In this document: positions 1 through 11,865 of the stretch, piece by piece
Numbering within the stretch: position 1 is the first letter of the stretch
Layout: each line of letters starts with the position of its first letter
NCBI GenBank assembly: GCA_025331125.1
Contig: JAOALB010000019.1
Span: forward strand, 62,001-126,000
DNA: 64,000 bases
Source of the DNA: Mycogone perniciosa
Lineage: Eukaryota > Ascomycota > Sordariomycetes > Hypocreales > Hypocreaceae
Direction: 5' to 3'
Notes under the pieces: model-generated
Told to the model about the DNA's origin: nothing
The model's input: the letters and a program-made list of their open reading frames with translations, nothing else
The model's database searches: none
Program-made: the position numbers and the translations under genes

Positions 1-970
1 AATGGCTTTGCTTCGGTGGATGAGTACTTGGAGGCGACACTACGGGAGACACCAGGCTGGGCATCCGAGGATAGGGCTCTGGAGGAGGATCTGTATAGAG
101 ATGATGTTGGGGACAAGCCGAATAAGTCGTCGTTTTGGTTTGACGAGGACGATCCAGAGACGAACACGGAGGAGCATGATGAGTTCGATGAGGATGATAT
201 TACGTCAATGGCACATGGAAAGTTGGACGAGGTGCGAGAAATGAGGCATTATGCTCGATTGGCTGTATGGGAGATGCCTCTTCTTGCTAGTGAGTCAAAT
301 CCTACCACTACGGTTTTTTTTCTGTTCTCTTTCTTTTTGAAACGTGCTGGATAGCTGACGAATTGGGCCAGAACTCGCCAAACCATTCTTACCCCCGACG
401 GAAGATCAGGTGTTGAGGTGGCGGTATACAACCTACATGGGCGAGTCTCACCCCGCGGAGAAGAAAGTGGTGGTGCAGTTTGCGCCCGACGACTTGAAGC
501 TCTCACCGGTGCAAGCTGAGAAGCTGAAGAAGCTCGCCGGCCCACGGTACAACCCCGAGACAGAGCTTATCAAGATGAGCTGCGAGAGTTTCGAGCACCA
601 GGCGCAGAACAAGCAGTACCTGGTCAGGCTGGTGGACGATCTGATCACGGCGGCCAAGGATCCCAAGGATACGTTTGAGGACGTGCCTCTGGATTTGCGA
701 CATCACAAGATTGAGAAGAAGCCTCGGTTCCCCAAGGAGTGGCGGCTTACGGATGAGAGGAGGCGGGAGCTGGACGAGCATAGACAGCGTGCGGCGATAG
801 CAGATCTGCAGAAGGCGGAGGGAGGGTTGCTGGTTGATGGACAGAGGGTTATTGACAATTACCTGATACAGAAGATGGCAGATGAGCAGGAGAAGCAGAA
901 GGTGGCAGAATTGGTAACTGCGGCGCCTAGGGTGAAACCATCCGCAGCGAACAGGGCGAGGAAGTATTAG
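1..970 (+). CDS. RSM24: mitochondrial small-subunit ribosomal protein mS35 (Rsm24-like), 5' partial
   Basis: The gene enters the window already in frame at base 1. Exons are 1-289 and 372-970, split by an 82-nt intron with a GTGAGT donor and a CAG acceptor; the visible part encodes 295 aa. After an acidic N-terminal segment, the spliced protein continues through MPLLAKLAKPF and WRYTTYMGE into a basic core (PAEKKVVVQF, LAGPRYNPETELIKMSCESF) typical of the MRP-S28/mS35 family (yeast Rsm24). That family is a structural protein of the mitochondrial 37S ribosomal subunit. The C-terminus is basic and helical and ends at TAG. The start codon and the mitochondrial targeting peptide lie upstream of the window. 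The family call is from sequence recognition; the exon join is supported by the unbroken conserved block across it. Confidence 0.85.
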
Positions 971-2542
971 AAGGCCTTGAACTACGTTTTTTTTATGCGT
1001 GTATGTATGCAATGCCGGCAAGAGATGAAACACTTGAGTGTATGTATTATACAAAAAGAGGTGGGCGGACACTACCACGGATAGAAAGTGTGGTGGGATG
1101 TATAACATGAAGCTTTGATGTGAAGGAAGCTACTAAGGAATCTATGTGTATTTGTGTGTAACCGATATGGTGTTATTTGCGGAGTACAGAGTATACAATG
1201 TATGCACATGTAACCAGTACTCTGTACCTACCTAGTTTTTTTCTGCTAAAATATCTGAGTGCTCTGTAGTAGGTGGATGTGTTGGAGTAAAGCTGGTGTC
1301 TTAGCCTAGAATGAAGGCATTGTGGTCATCAAGTTTCACACTGATGAACGGCTCAGAGAGAGAGCTATGTAATGTGTTAGTCCTGTATACATCGACGTAG
1401 TACATACATGCTGGTACTTCAGTGTTTGGATCTTATCAACAATTCCTTGCTCTTCGTAACTCCACTGGCGTACGGAGTACATGTGAGTCTCGAAATATCC
1501 TTGCTCTTGAGTCTCACAATCCCGGCTCTGATCTCTCTTATCTCATTCATTCGAGGGATGCGTACGACTACGTACATGTATACATCTTAGACAACCCATA
1601 AATAGAAATTTCACGGGAGGCTCGGGTTTGTAGAAGATAATGAAGTGATCATCATCAAGTGATGGTTTCGCTCGGTACGAAACCTGTTTGGTTGGAGGTT
1701 ACGAGACGACTCGATTCCGGTGCGGGGTGGGTTCCGTGCATGTACTTCGTACTCCGTAGGGAGTACTCGAAATGAAGAATGATAGCACGTCTGGGCAATA
1801 CTACCCAGTATGGTTACGCCGAACCAGGGCCCGTATTTTGCCGCGGCACATTGGCTCCGTTGTTTTGAGCTTACGAGTAGGCGTGTGGAAGGGGTGAAGT
1901 GCGTCCGAACATTGGCCAATCGGACTCGATCCTTATAACTACGGGGTTTAGAGTCCTCCCGTGCGCCGTACCTCTGTTTGGGCGCAATGGGCTGTTTCTT
2001 CGATGTGCTGACCTGATAATCTCTTAGTGCTATATCGCACTCGGATAATTGTGAGGCACTACAGAGCTACCAAAGGGAGGAGAACATAGTAGGATTAAGG
2101 GGACTAAGTACTTTGTACGGAGTACATACTATTACTATTACTCCGTACGAGTATTACTCCGTACTCCGTACTCGTATGTACTACTCGCACCTCGCACCTC
2201 GCACTCGCACTCATATCATCACATGCATTGCATTGGCGCCAGCGGCTTGGGGCGCAACCCGCGGGTCACCAATGCCTGGCTTCGGAGTGGCTCCGGGGCC
2301 TCGTCTCCATACTACAAATATGTACAGGTACTCCTCCAACTTCGATCCCTTTCTTGGGCTGCATCCAGGGCGGGGACTTCACTTTCTTATTCCTACTCCC
2401 TACGAAGTATATTCAGCACTTTTTCCCTCTTGGAAGACAGACAATAACAACAGCCTTTGTGTTACTATTGACACAATCATCACAATCGTCGCGACGGATT
2501 CTTCCCTCTATCGAAAACTGATATCAGGCCTGTCACCATACC
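971..2542. other. intergenic, motif-rich, no gene seen
   Basis: This 1.57 kb stretch lies between the mS35 gene and the aldehyde dehydrogenase gene. Open frames here are short and have no recognisable protein. It contains six exact copies of TACGGAGTA/TACTCCGTA, four of them crowded at 2116-2170. A pyrimidine-rich segment before 2543 is probably the aldehyde dehydrogenase promoter and leader. Confidence 0.6.
2116..2170. repeat. cluster of TACGGAGTA/TACTCCGTA motifs
   Basis: One forward copy (2116-2124) and three reverse copies (2139-2147, 2155-2163, 2162-2170, the last two overlapping) lie within 55 bp. The forward copy and the first reverse copy form an inverted pair with a 14-nt gap. The cluster sits about 370 bp upstream of the aldehyde dehydrogenase start. 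Function unknown. Confidence 0.85.
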
Positions 2543-4190
2543 ATGGCCTCGAGCGCGATCCCTGCCTTTGAGGCCACTGCTCTCAACGACATCACCACCA
2601 AAATCCATACCGTGCGCACCACCTTCAGGACCAACCGTACCAAGGATGTCCAGTTTCGCTTGCAGCAACTCCGCCGCCTCTATTGGGCCATTGTCGACAA
2701 TGCTTCGCTCATCGAGGACGCGCTGAGGAAGGACATGGGCAAGTCGAAACACGAGAGCAACCTCACCGAGATTAACTGGTGTACGCAAGAGTGCCTCTAC
2801 GTTATCGATAATCTGGAGAAGTGGACCAAGGATGAGGCCCTTGACAACATTCCCATGATGTTCTGGCCTATGAGGCATCGTCTCAGGAATGAGCCCCTCG
2901 GTACCATCCTGATCATTGGCGCATACAACTTCCCCTTCCAGCTCAATATCCCTGCTCTTGTTGGCGCCATCGCTGCGGGTAACACCGTCGTGCTCAAGCC
3001 CTCGGAGCTATCGCCACATTCGGCAATGGTATTGAAGAAGATCATGGACGAGAGTCTCGACCCGGAAAGTTATGTCTACATCAACGGCGCGGTTGGGGAG
3101 ACCAAGCATGCGCTGGAACACAAGTTTAACAAGATCGTTTTCACTGGTGGCAAGAGGACCGGCACAATCATTGCTAAGAAGGCGGCTGAGACATTGACTC
3201 CCGTACTTCTCGAGCTTGGCGGCCAGAACCCGAGCTTTATCACCAAGAATGCGGATCTCAAGCTTGCTGCTCGGCGTCTCCTTTGGCAGAAGTGTCTAAA
3301 TGCAGGCCAGGTCTGCCTTTCTCAAAACTACGCCCTTGTCGAGCGAAGTGTTGTGGACAAATTCATCCAAGAACTCAATAACCAGTACAAGGGTTTCATG
3401 CCCGACGGTGCAAAGGCGAGCCCCGATTTCGCGCGCGTGGTCAACGCACATCACTTCAACCGGATCAGGAAGATGCTTGACGGCTCAAGGGGCAAGATTG
3501 TCATGGGCGGCTCCTTGGACGAATCAGAGTTGTTCATTGAGCCCACGGTTGTTCTTATTGATGATATCGAGGACAGCATGATGGTGGAGGAGAGCTTCGG
3601 TCCTATCTGGTCCATAATGCCATTCGATACCCTCGACCAAGCCATTGACATTGCTAATAGAGTCGATTCTACTCCCCTGGCTCTGTTTGCCTTTGGTTCA
3701 GATGAAGAGACCAACAAGGGTATGTATATGTAGATAGCCAATATCGCATGTTGATCGCTAACACTCCATAGTGTTGTATAACGTCACATCAGGAGGTGCG
3801 ACCGTCAACGACAGCTCTTTCCACGCCACGCCCAACACAACTCCCTTTGGCGGCGTTGGCTCCTCCGGAATGGGCAACTATCATGGCCACTTCTCCTTCA
3901 AAGCTTTCAGTCACCAGCGTTCCATCGCCAAGGTGCCCGGCTGGGTCGACTCGTTCCTGCGCGTGAGATACATGCCCTACTCGTCCAAAGAGCTGGCGCG
4001 CCACACTTCCATGTCTTCCAAGAAGCCCAACTTTGATCGCAACGGCGACGTTGTCAAGGGTATAGGGTATTGGCTCGCTTTCATATTCCGCCTGGGTGCG
4101 AAGAGCACACCAGGCTTGACCATGCGGTGGGCACTCCTTGTTGCGCTAGCTGTCGTTCTGAGACTAAAAGGAAACTCATTAGATCTGTGA
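2543..4190 (+). CDS. HFD1: fatty aldehyde dehydrogenase, ALDH3 family, C-terminal membrane anchor
   Basis: Exons 2543-3719 and 3772-4190 (52-nt intron, GTATGT donor) encode 531 aa. The ATG at 2543 has a good context (ACCATGG). It is an NAD(P)-dependent aldehyde dehydrogenase of the class 3/fatty aldehyde type, oxidising long-chain aldehydes to fatty acids. Visible signatures are the cofactor-site stretch IIGAYNFPFQ near residue 125, LLELGGQNP with the general base Glu224, and NAGQVCLSQ with the nucleophile Cys258. After the splice junction come SGGATVNDS and PFGGVGSSGMG, typical of ALDH3. The C-terminal 20 residues (RWALLVALAVVLRL) form a single hydrophobic anchor, as in yeast Hfd1 and mammalian ALDH3A2, so an ER, outer mitochondrial or peroxisomal membrane site is likely. 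The symbol is by family analogy. Confidence 0.9.
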
Positions 4191-4463
4191 AGGATGTGGA
4201 GGCGAGTTGGAAATAAGAGATGCAAAGGGACCCTTACTTAATATTTGGCATGATCATCTATGTTATGTGGCTGATGTCTCGGCATGTAGATATCTTGGAA
4301 TCAGGCCTATTTGTGTTTCTTTTGTAATTGGCGTTGTTTGTTGAATGGGTTTGTGACGACGGTTAATGATTTCCCTCAATATGATATGGTTTCTTCGCAT
4401 ATAGTTAAGGTGACATAACCCCCAAATCTAAGATTTACTCGCATTTCTTCTCTGTCCATTCCG

Positions 4464-4472
4464 TACTCCGTA
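4464..4472 (-). repeat. single TACTCCGTA motif
   Basis: One isolated copy lies just downstream of the Rrp4 stop codon, in the gap between the convergent aldehyde dehydrogenase and Rrp4 genes. It is part of the window-wide motif family. Confidence 0.8.
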
Positions 4473-4510
4473 CATACACAGCCCGGCGAGCCCAGTATCT
4501 TGCTCCCGAT

Positions 4511-5637
4511 TCATCGTCCAGACAAAGCCGCTGCCAGTCTCTTGCCCTTCTCGCCCCCGAGATACAAGTCATCCTCCATAGACTCTCTGCTAATCTCCAC
4601 GGCCTCGTTGTAACCGTTGGTGACCGTCGCCTCATCCACCTTCAACCCATGCTCCACCAGCGCCAGGATAACACTGCGGCACCGCGCAATCTCTCGCATC
4701 GTAGACACATCGATGTGGTCGTTCTGACTCGAGTAGACTTTACTGCTGACGCTCTCCTCCATGCGATTAATACCCGCCGCCTCGGCGTTGACCTCGCTCT
4801 CGGCATGCTTGCTGATCCAGATGTACCCATTCACGCCCAGCAAGACATCAATCTTGCCGCCCGCATTCGCCGTCTCCATAGTCCAGCCCTGTCTCTTCGC
4901 ACGTACGACGCCTCCGCCACCGCCCGTGCCGCCCACGGCGACGAACACGCCGTTGCGCAACTTGCCGTACTTTAAACTGCGCGTGTGCAAGCTCGCCGCG
5001 CCGTCTTGGTGCAGCTGCTGGACTTCCGCGACCACCAGGTCCCCCTCGGCGAAGAAACTGCGGATCTGCAGCTCGTCGGTTTCGGTGCGCTTGCGCAGGA
5101 TGCCGCCGGGGAGGTTGATGGCGGAGATTTGCAGGATGGCGAGTTGGCTGGCGGCGACGTCGACGCGCCAGCGCTTGGCCTGGACCTCGACGATGCGGCC
5201 GACGACAAGGTCGCCGATTTCAGGGGTGTAGCGGGCGCGCAGGGGCCGCACAGAGAGGAGTTTGTTGGTTTTGGTGAGGGTGCCAGCGAGGGAGGAGGTG
5301 ATGGATGTGGAGTTGGGGAGGATGTATGTACCGTGGCCTCTGCGATGCTGTTAGCGATGATCTCCTTTTTTTACATCTTGTGAGTGAATGCGTTATAGGG
5401 AGTACAGTACCGCATCCATTGGGAGTTGGAGGTGATGACTGTGCCGGGTGTGAGAATCTCATCTCCATCATCTTCTTCGTCGTCGTTGTGACGGAGACGC
5501 TTAGGGGCGCGCATGGAGATGTCGCCTTGGACATCTGCTCCGCCGTCTGAATCCGAGTCTGACATGGTAGTGTCCATGTGTATGTCTGCCGTCCGCGGCG
5601 CCGCTACAGGCTGAGGCTTGAGGATCGTGATGGGCAT
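4511..5637 (-). CDS. RRP4: exosome cap subunit Rrp4
   Basis: Exons run 5637-5411 and 5339-4511 (71-nt intron) and encode 351 aa. Rrp4 is one of the three S1/KH cap subunits of the RNA exosome and guides RNA into the 3'-5' exonuclease core in nucleus and cytoplasm. The N-terminus is acidic and low-complexity. The splice restores PGTVITSNSQWMRGHGTYIL, the hallmark N-terminal exosome motif. An S1 barrel follows (EIGDLVVGRIVEV to about residue 170), then a KH-type domain with GVNGYIW, the atypical GxNG signature of Rrp4. The acceptor was chosen because only it gives the MRGHGTY reading. The gene is convergent with the aldehyde dehydrogenase gene. Confidence 0.92.
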
Positions 5638-6512
5638 TTTGTGTGATGAGATGAAAGGTGTGAAGATGGTCGCCGGGTATGAGGCGCCGTATGGGCCAGG
5701 ATATTGGCCTGTGAATAAATCCCTCGCTTGAGGGGATTCACTTTATTTATGCAATTGATTTCCCTTCCTCTTGAGTCTGGCGCTGAGTCGTCCTTGGGCT
5801 GTTTGTTGATGTGAGAGTTTGATATGAGAAGTTGAAGTGGGGCCTGGTTTTGAAGATTTTCGAAGCTTGGGGTGGATAGGACGTTAATACTTCGACGCCA
5901 TCTGGTCAGGTAAAGAACAACACAAAAGTAGCTTTGAACAATGGGATAGAAAAGAAGTTGCGTCTGATATATAAAAGAATACTGGAAACATCGTTTTCAG
6001 GGCGTCTTGTTTGGGCAAGATCTGCTTCTTACTTCATCATTGGCGTCTGGTTTCTTACTAGGCCACTTACACGATGGTAACATGGGAACCGCAACAATGC
6101 TTACGATGCCGTTTAAAATCTTAGTGAGTAGACTCTATAGTCTTTACGCAGCCCCTTTTGTGTTCGTGGGTATTCACGTAAATACTTTGAGTTCGTAATT
6201 CGTTTATTCAACAAGGCGTGGGTATTATATCATCAGCTACAGGCCCTTCCTCCTCCTTCTGCGCCTGCCTCGTCCCTCAGTGTTTTACATATTCATACAT
6301 AAGAGCCCTTTACGGACTCCTGAAATACATATTTCCCATGGCGCATGGCTCATTGCAGTTCGGTAGTGTACATATCGAGTGGAATGGATGCCCCTCCACG
6401 TGAGATGGGGCCTTCGTCCAGCTGGTTCTTGGACATTCGGTTCATCGGCATGGTTTATCTCGCTGTCGGGAGCTATAAGAGGTTGCGAAGTTACCAATCG
6501 TATCCGGATAGA
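5638..6512. other. intergenic, nothing recognised
   Basis: This 875-bp gap separates the Rrp4 start from the 3' end of the DUF4536 gene. It should hold the Rrp4 promoter and the DUF4536 3' UTR. Small open frames here show no conserved pattern. Confidence 0.5.
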
Positions 6513-6868
6513 TCATCTAAAAGCCCGCCACAATCCCATCCATGCGAGTCCCGCCGAGATGGTTACGATTCCGAGCTTCCGACTCCTCATGCCGAATATT
6601 GACTTGCTTTGGAGGATAACATTGCGCTGCCTTTCCAGCTGTGTCATGCCAGAAAAGTAGCTATAGCTCGCGAGACCGAAGAAAGCGCCGCTTCCTGTGC
6701 CCATACTGTCAGCTCTTTCTATACTGCTGGAACGTCGACTGGGACAGAGGCAGACTTACCCACGACTCTGCAGCTCAGGCAATCGTCGCCTCGGTCCTGG
6801 CGCAGAATCTCCTGGAGCTTCTCTGGCTTCTCCAGTGACTGGAGGGTTGGAATCTTGTCGCCGGCCAT
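6513..6868 (-). CDS. DUF4536 / DMAC1-like small mitochondrial membrane protein
   Basis: The proposed exons are 6868-6760 and 6712-6513 (47-nt intron, GTAAGT donor), encoding 102 aa. The first exon ends in DDCLSCRVV, a CxxC motif typical of the DUF4536 (distal membrane-arm assembly complex protein 1-like) family. The second exon gives GSGAFFGLASYSYFSGM, a glycine-rich membrane helix, and ends with a second helix (GIVTISAGLAWMGLWRAF). The human relative DMAC1 acts in complex I assembly; the role of fungal members is less clear. The acceptor is uncertain: the only one that keeps the frame is GAAAGAG at 6713, which inserts ADSM between the CxxC part and the helix. Family call moderate, exon join weak. 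The gene is divergent from the AP-3 mu gene with a 207-bp shared upstream region. Confidence 0.6.
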
Positions 6869-7075
6869 GTTGAAGGAGCCTCTGGCTGGCCAGGAAATTT
6901 GGAACTGATTTCAGATCGCATTCAAGCTCTGGCGACGGATCGTGATTGGTCATGGGGACATAGCTCCTCTTAGTCATCGGTGCACTAACATTTCGTCATG
7001 CCTTGTCGCGCGACACATGCGTCAGTCAGTGGGATAGCTTCTAACAACGCCTGAACAAGGGCGCTGGCCGTCACC

Positions 7076-8808
7076 ATGAACGGCGTTATTGAGGCGCTCC
7101 ATATCTACGATGAGAAACGGTTTGATTCTCCTGGGTCTTCTTCAGTTGAATGAGATGCTGACGCCATGCAGAAACCCCCTCCTATCACACACCTACACAG
7201 GGAGGCCGCTCTCTGCAACCCACCTTCTGCCCCTCTACCTCGAACATCCAGCTCCGAGACCGAATCTGATCTACCTCCCTAATACGAACCCGGCTACACT
7301 TGTCTTCAGCCTTATTCACTCCAATCTCCTGTTCTTAGCAACTTCGTCCACAGAGATTGAGCCGCTCCTCGTTCTCGAGTTCCTACACCGTGTGATTGAT
7401 GCCTTGGAGGACTTTGTCGGTGCACCATTGCTGGCAGTCAAGCTTGAGAGCAACTATGATGTCGTTGCCCAGCTACTCACAGAGATGTGCGATGCGGGGA
7501 CGGTCAGCACGACGGAGCCCAATGCTCTGCGAGAGGTTGTGGAGATAGAGGGCTGGATGGGCAAGCTGCTTGGAAGCATCAATCTGCCTGGGTGGGTGCA
7601 AAAAGCCGTGGCATTATGACTAGAACCGCGACTAACGAGAGAGTAGGAAACCTCCCTTGAACACGAACTTCTCAAACTCCAGTGTGCCCTCTTCGATGGC
7701 CTCCAACACGCCTGCTTTGCCATGGAGACGTGCCAATGTACGTCACACCTCGAACGAACTCTACGCCGATATTGTTGAGACGTTGTCCGTCACGCTCGCA
7801 CCATCAGGACGGCCATTGGCTGCCTTCGCCAATGGAACGATTGCATTCACATGTAAGGTGTCTGGTGTTCCCGACATTCTGCTCAGCCTGAGCAGTCCAT
7901 CTGGAAAACACAATATCGGTGGCATAATGGAATTGCCAGTCTTTCATCCTTGTGTGCGTTTGAACAAGTGGAACGAGCGACCTGGCGAGTTGAGCTTCAT
8001 ACCACCAGATGGGCGATTTATCCTGGCCGGTTACGAGGTAGATCTGCTTCCTTTCACAAGTGGGAAGAGTGGTAGTGTGAGCTCCAATAATTTGAAGTTA
8101 CCTGTCAACTTGGAGATGAAGACCGGGCTCGGCCCTGTAGGATCAGAATTTGAGGTTCGGTTACAAACAAACAAGATATTCGGTACCCCGAGCACATCAT
8201 CCGCAAGCCAGCTTGGACGAGGCGGGGTTCCTGGGCGGCTGGGATCACCACATCCTGGATCGCCAAGTGCGCCATTGTTGGAAGACATGATGGTTACTAT
8301 CCCACTCCCCGAGGATGTGAGGAATCTTTCCGATATTCGTCCAAGCAGGGGAGATGCGAGCTTCAACCGGGCAGAAGGGGTGTTAGAATGGCATATTCCT
8401 GCGAAGGAGATATCTGGACCAACATCCCACTTCGGACTACGATGCACAGTGGTGGGATCCCTGACTGGCGATGAAGAGGATGAATTCGATCCCACTGGGT
8501 TTGGATTTGGGACAGACTATTCATACAATGAGCCGTATCAAAGCGTGCCTGCGGCAAAGGCGAGCAATGAGAAGCAGGGCGGGGATAATAGTGAACAGGA
8601 CCTTAAGAAGGTAGCACAAAACAAGATCCTAATGCCGAGCTCAGCCTCGGTAAGCTTCTCGGTAAAGGGGTGGTTGGCAAGCGGACTAAAGGTGGAGAGT
8701 ATCATGATAGATACAAGGAAGAGTCGAGGCCTGAGCGAGGGTGTGAAACCATACAAGGGAGTAAAGTATTTGACGATTAGCAAAGGGGGAGTAGAGATTC
8801 GTTGCTAA
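7076..8808 (+). CDS. APM3: AP-3 adaptor complex subunit mu
   Basis: Exons 7076-7119, 7172-7591 and 7647-8808 encode 541 aa; the first coding exon is only 44 nt. AP-3 mu binds tyrosine-based sorting signals and directs cargo from the Golgi/endosome to the vacuole. The N-terminus (MNGVIEALHIYDEKRNPLLS) starts a longin-like domain that runs to about residue 145. From about residue 170 the mu-homology domain follows (NELYADIVETLSVTLAPSG, GIMELPVFHPCVRLNKW, PPDGRFILAGYEVDLLPF). This succession matches AP-3 rather than AP-1 or AP-2 mu. Intron 2 contains an ACTAAC branch-point sequence. There is a Gly/Pro-rich insert in the middle of the homology domain. Both joins restore conserved reading. Confidence 0.88.
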
Positions 8809-9277
8809 TTGCAGCCGCCATATGGCTTCAGGAGCTCCCAGCACACTATGAGACGGGGATCATAGATGTCCCTTCGAGCCCATCACTGCATGATATAGAT
8901 ACTCTGTACGAAGTACGAAGTACGTAGAAAGTAAATGTGACGATCATCCGGTTGATTATTTGAATATGCTATATAGGCATCTTTCCCAACTACACCTCAA
9001 CGGAACGAAGCCATGGATCCCTAGGCTTATGCTTTGGGGTCAACTTTAGGGCCTTTAGGGGTCCCTTTAGAGGGACTAACACGCTGTCGCTCCTTGTAAT
9101 CTATGTATATAACCCCACGTGCTTCCGCTCCATTATGGCCGACGTCATTACTCTCCATTGCCGCATTGCGAACTGAACGGCGTCATAGCCGAATCACATT
9201 AAGACCGTTTCGTCACCCAGAATGAATACATTGAGTTGAGAGAGCTTTGCCGCCCATAAATTGGCCGTTGGAAGGCT
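8809..9277. other. intergenic, nothing recognised
   Basis: A 469-bp gap between AP-3 mu and the malonyl transferase gene, transcribed in the same direction. It carries tandem near-copies of the motif variant TACGAAGTA around 8907-8924. Otherwise it is presumably a 3' UTR plus promoter. Confidence 0.5.
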
Positions 9278-10636
9278 ATGAAGCGTTTCGCAAGTCCTGT
9301 TCTCCGGTGCTGGCGCGGCACGAGCAGCAGCAACAGCAGTCATGGACTGTCGCTGTCGTTGTCTTCGTCAGTGACTCAACTGTACGCGCCGGCTCCTGGT
9401 GGACGGGACGTTGCACAGACGAAGAGATGGAGCTCAAGTCAGCAAGGCAGACCGAGGACGGCGATATTCTTCCCGGGTCAGTGCATTGAATACGTTGCAT
9501 GTATGGATTGTAGCTGATATGGGCTTGCAACAATAACAGGCCAGGGCGTACAAAAGGTTGGCATGTTGACGCCGTGGCTCGAGGCGTTTCCGTCCACAGC
9601 GTCTGAATTAATCAAGGAGATTGACCATTATGCTGGCTTCAAGATCTCAGACATTATACAGGATGGTCCTTCCAAAGTGCTCACGCAGACGACAATCGCG
9701 CAGCCCGCCATCATGGCGACGTCCATCCTCATCCTGCGCATCCTAGAGCGCGAATTCGACTTTCGTGTCGCAGACCACTTCGACGTAACACTAGGTCACT
9801 CGCTGGGCGAGTTTGCCGCCCTAGTTGCCGGAGGATACATTACCTTCCAGGACAGCTTCTACCTCGTGCAAAGGCGCGCAGCGGCCATGTCCGAGGCAAC
9901 GAAGAGGGCGATTCAGGAGTACGGTGGAGAGTACGGCATGGTTGCGGTGATTACAGAGCCAGAGTACCTGCCGGGCTTGATCGCTGCCATACGCGACTTT
10001 GTTGGACACTCTAGTGACGGGAGCAAGTCGGAGAGCAGCGAGGACGTGCCGCCGATTGAGCAGGTGTTGATTGCCAACATCAACAGCAAGAACCAGATTG
10101 TGTTGAGCGGCAACATGGAGAGGATCAAGACGCTGGTGGCTCATGTGCGACAGTTCTTGGGTCACGACCCGCGCGCGGTGAGGCTGCATAGCGATAGCCC
10201 GTTTCACAGCCCTATTATGAAGCCTGCGGTTGCGGTGATGAAGACACTGTTGGAGAAGAAGAGCCGAGTGCCCGGCCGGGAGAATGAGGATATAATCACA
10301 TTTCCGGGGCTGATACCTTGTGTAAGCAACGTTACGGCCAGGCCGTTTAAGAGCAAGGAGAACCTGAAGGAACTGCTGGCGAGAGGGTGTCTGGAGACGG
10401 TCCGTTGGTGGGATGCGATAAAGTACCTCGACCAGAAAGAGAGGGTCAGGAGATGGGTTGGTATTGGACCTGGAAAGGTTGGTAGGAATCTTGTGGGCAA
10501 AGAGGTGGGAATGAGAGGGAAGGACTTGGTTAAAGGAGGTGGTGTTTGGGCGATTACAGATCCGACCGAGGTGGAAGAAGTGTTGCGAGGGTTGGAAGAG
10601 ACGGCCAAGATATTGGAGGATGAGGATGAGGATTGA
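9278..10636 (+). CDS. MCT1: mitochondrial malonyl-CoA:ACP transacylase
   Basis: Exons 9278-9476 and 9540-10636 encode 431 aa. The enzyme moves malonyl from CoA to the acyl carrier protein of the mitochondrial type II fatty acid synthesis pathway, which supplies lipoate. The first 55 residues are Ser/Arg-rich without acidic clusters, a likely targeting peptide. The splice restores FFPGQGVQKVGM, the opening motif of FabD-type transferases. Later motifs are GHSLGEFAAL with nucleophile Ser154 and SPFHSP with catalytic His289. An insert of acidic and serine residues near 223-238 interrupts the fold, and the C-terminus is extended with an acidic tail. Length and single-domain layout argue against a polyketide-synthase fragment. 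Confidence 0.92.
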
Positions 10637-11005
10637 TGGATTCTACTAGACCATAGTATTGGGTGACTGTATGGGCTTGTTTGAATAGTATATTGGCAGC
10701 TTCAGAGCTCAAGAGCTGTAGGTTAGTCGTATGGGATGGTTGTGTATGCGCTCGTTCCAGGGCGGTCGGTTTTCAAAGTATTTACAGTAGTACAATTAAG
10801 GAAAAATGCAATATCAAATTACCTAAAGATACACAGATTAATTCCTATTGAGTACCCTTGGAGAGTGAGTTTTGATGTTGTAGTTATTAAAGTCCTGAGG
10901 CGGTTGGCATCCCGGCATTGCCCCACCAAATCATATGGCACTCCCGCAACTTCACGGCGAAGCTCCTACAACTCAACTTCAACATCACCTCGTCTACACA
11001 CAGTC
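10637..11005. other. intergenic, nothing recognised
   Basis: A 369-bp gap between two genes on the same strand. No open frame or repeat of note. It is probably the malonyl transferase 3' UTR and the TRAPPC2L promoter. Confidence 0.5.
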
Positions 11006-11645
11006 ATGTCTACAGCCATACCTTCAATTGCCTGCCTAGGCGTCATAGGCCGCAACGTGAGTCCGCTGCTACATACAAACCCCCCCATGTATCTTAAGCC
11101 CCGAGACTGACGCTCTGTAGAACAACCCGCTGCACATCGCCATCTTCCCTTCATACGACCCCGTCTCCAACGCCTTCGCCCCGGTCCGCACCCCCCTGCA
11201 ATTCTCACTGCTCCTCTCTTCCATCATCGATGTCTTCGACCTACGCGCCAAAACCAACGCAGTCTCAGGCGACTTTGGCCTCCTGCACGCCATCGACGAC
11301 CGCCTCGCGGCATACGGCTTCGAAACCAACACTGGCGTGCGAATGGTCTGCGTCGTGGACATGCGCGGGCGACGCGTCGACGGCAACAGCGCCAGCGGGG
11401 GCACCTCAGCGGCGAGGACGTCGTCCGTGGTGGGAGGCGTGGCAGGACTGCGGGATGCGGAGCTGAAGCCGGTGCTTAGGGCGATGCAGGGTGCGTATGT
11501 GCGGTTGTTGCAGAATCCGTTTTATGACCCGGATGAGCATTCGCCGCTGGGGGGGAGGGGAGGGAAGAAGATTACGAATAAGAATTTTGGTGAGGATATG
11601 AAGAGGATAGGGGAAGGGTGGACGCCTGGCGTGACGAGTTTGTGA
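11006..11645 (+). CDS. TCA17: TRAPP-associated protein, TRAPPC2L/Tca17 (sedlin family)
   Basis: Exons 11006-11056 and 11121-11645 encode 191 aa; the first exon is 17 codons. The protein starts MSTAIPSIACLGVIGRN and continues NNPLHIAIFPSYDP and FSLLLSSIIDVFDLRA, the longin-like fold of the sedlin family. It ends with a conserved stretch (MQGAYVRLLQNPFYDPDEHSP). TRAPPC2L/Tca17 helps assemble the TRAPP II/III tethering complexes in ER-Golgi and Golgi traffic. Between the two conserved parts there is a Ser/Gly-rich loop (residues about 120-135). It differs from sedlin proper (TRAPPC2) in the opening and the extended C-terminus. Phase-0 splice with a GTGAGT donor. Confidence 0.85.
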
Positions 11646-11865
11646 GGGGGCGATGGGAAGAGGGAATGAATGGGAATGGGATGTGTACACATTGCATGGC
11701 GTCTGGGGTTTTATGGCTGATACAATATCCGCGGCCTGATTTACGTTCATAATATGTGGAACTTGATGATATATGTTCTCTTGAAATAAAACTAGATCTT
11801 TCTTGTATGGCTCTCCATCTAAACCATCTTGGTCCCTCTCTTTATGCTTTCTATATGCTGGTTAT

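Noticed and set aside
2113..2571. 152-codon plus-strand frame upstream of the aldehyde dehydrogenase
   Set aside because: It overlaps the repeat cluster and the real start at 2543 in another frame; Tyr/Thr content arises from the TAC/ACT repeats.
9563..10636. Malonyl transferase as part of a polyketide synthase
   Set aside because: It is a stand-alone 431-aa protein with its own first exon and targeting-like N-terminus, and no ketosynthase is adjacent.
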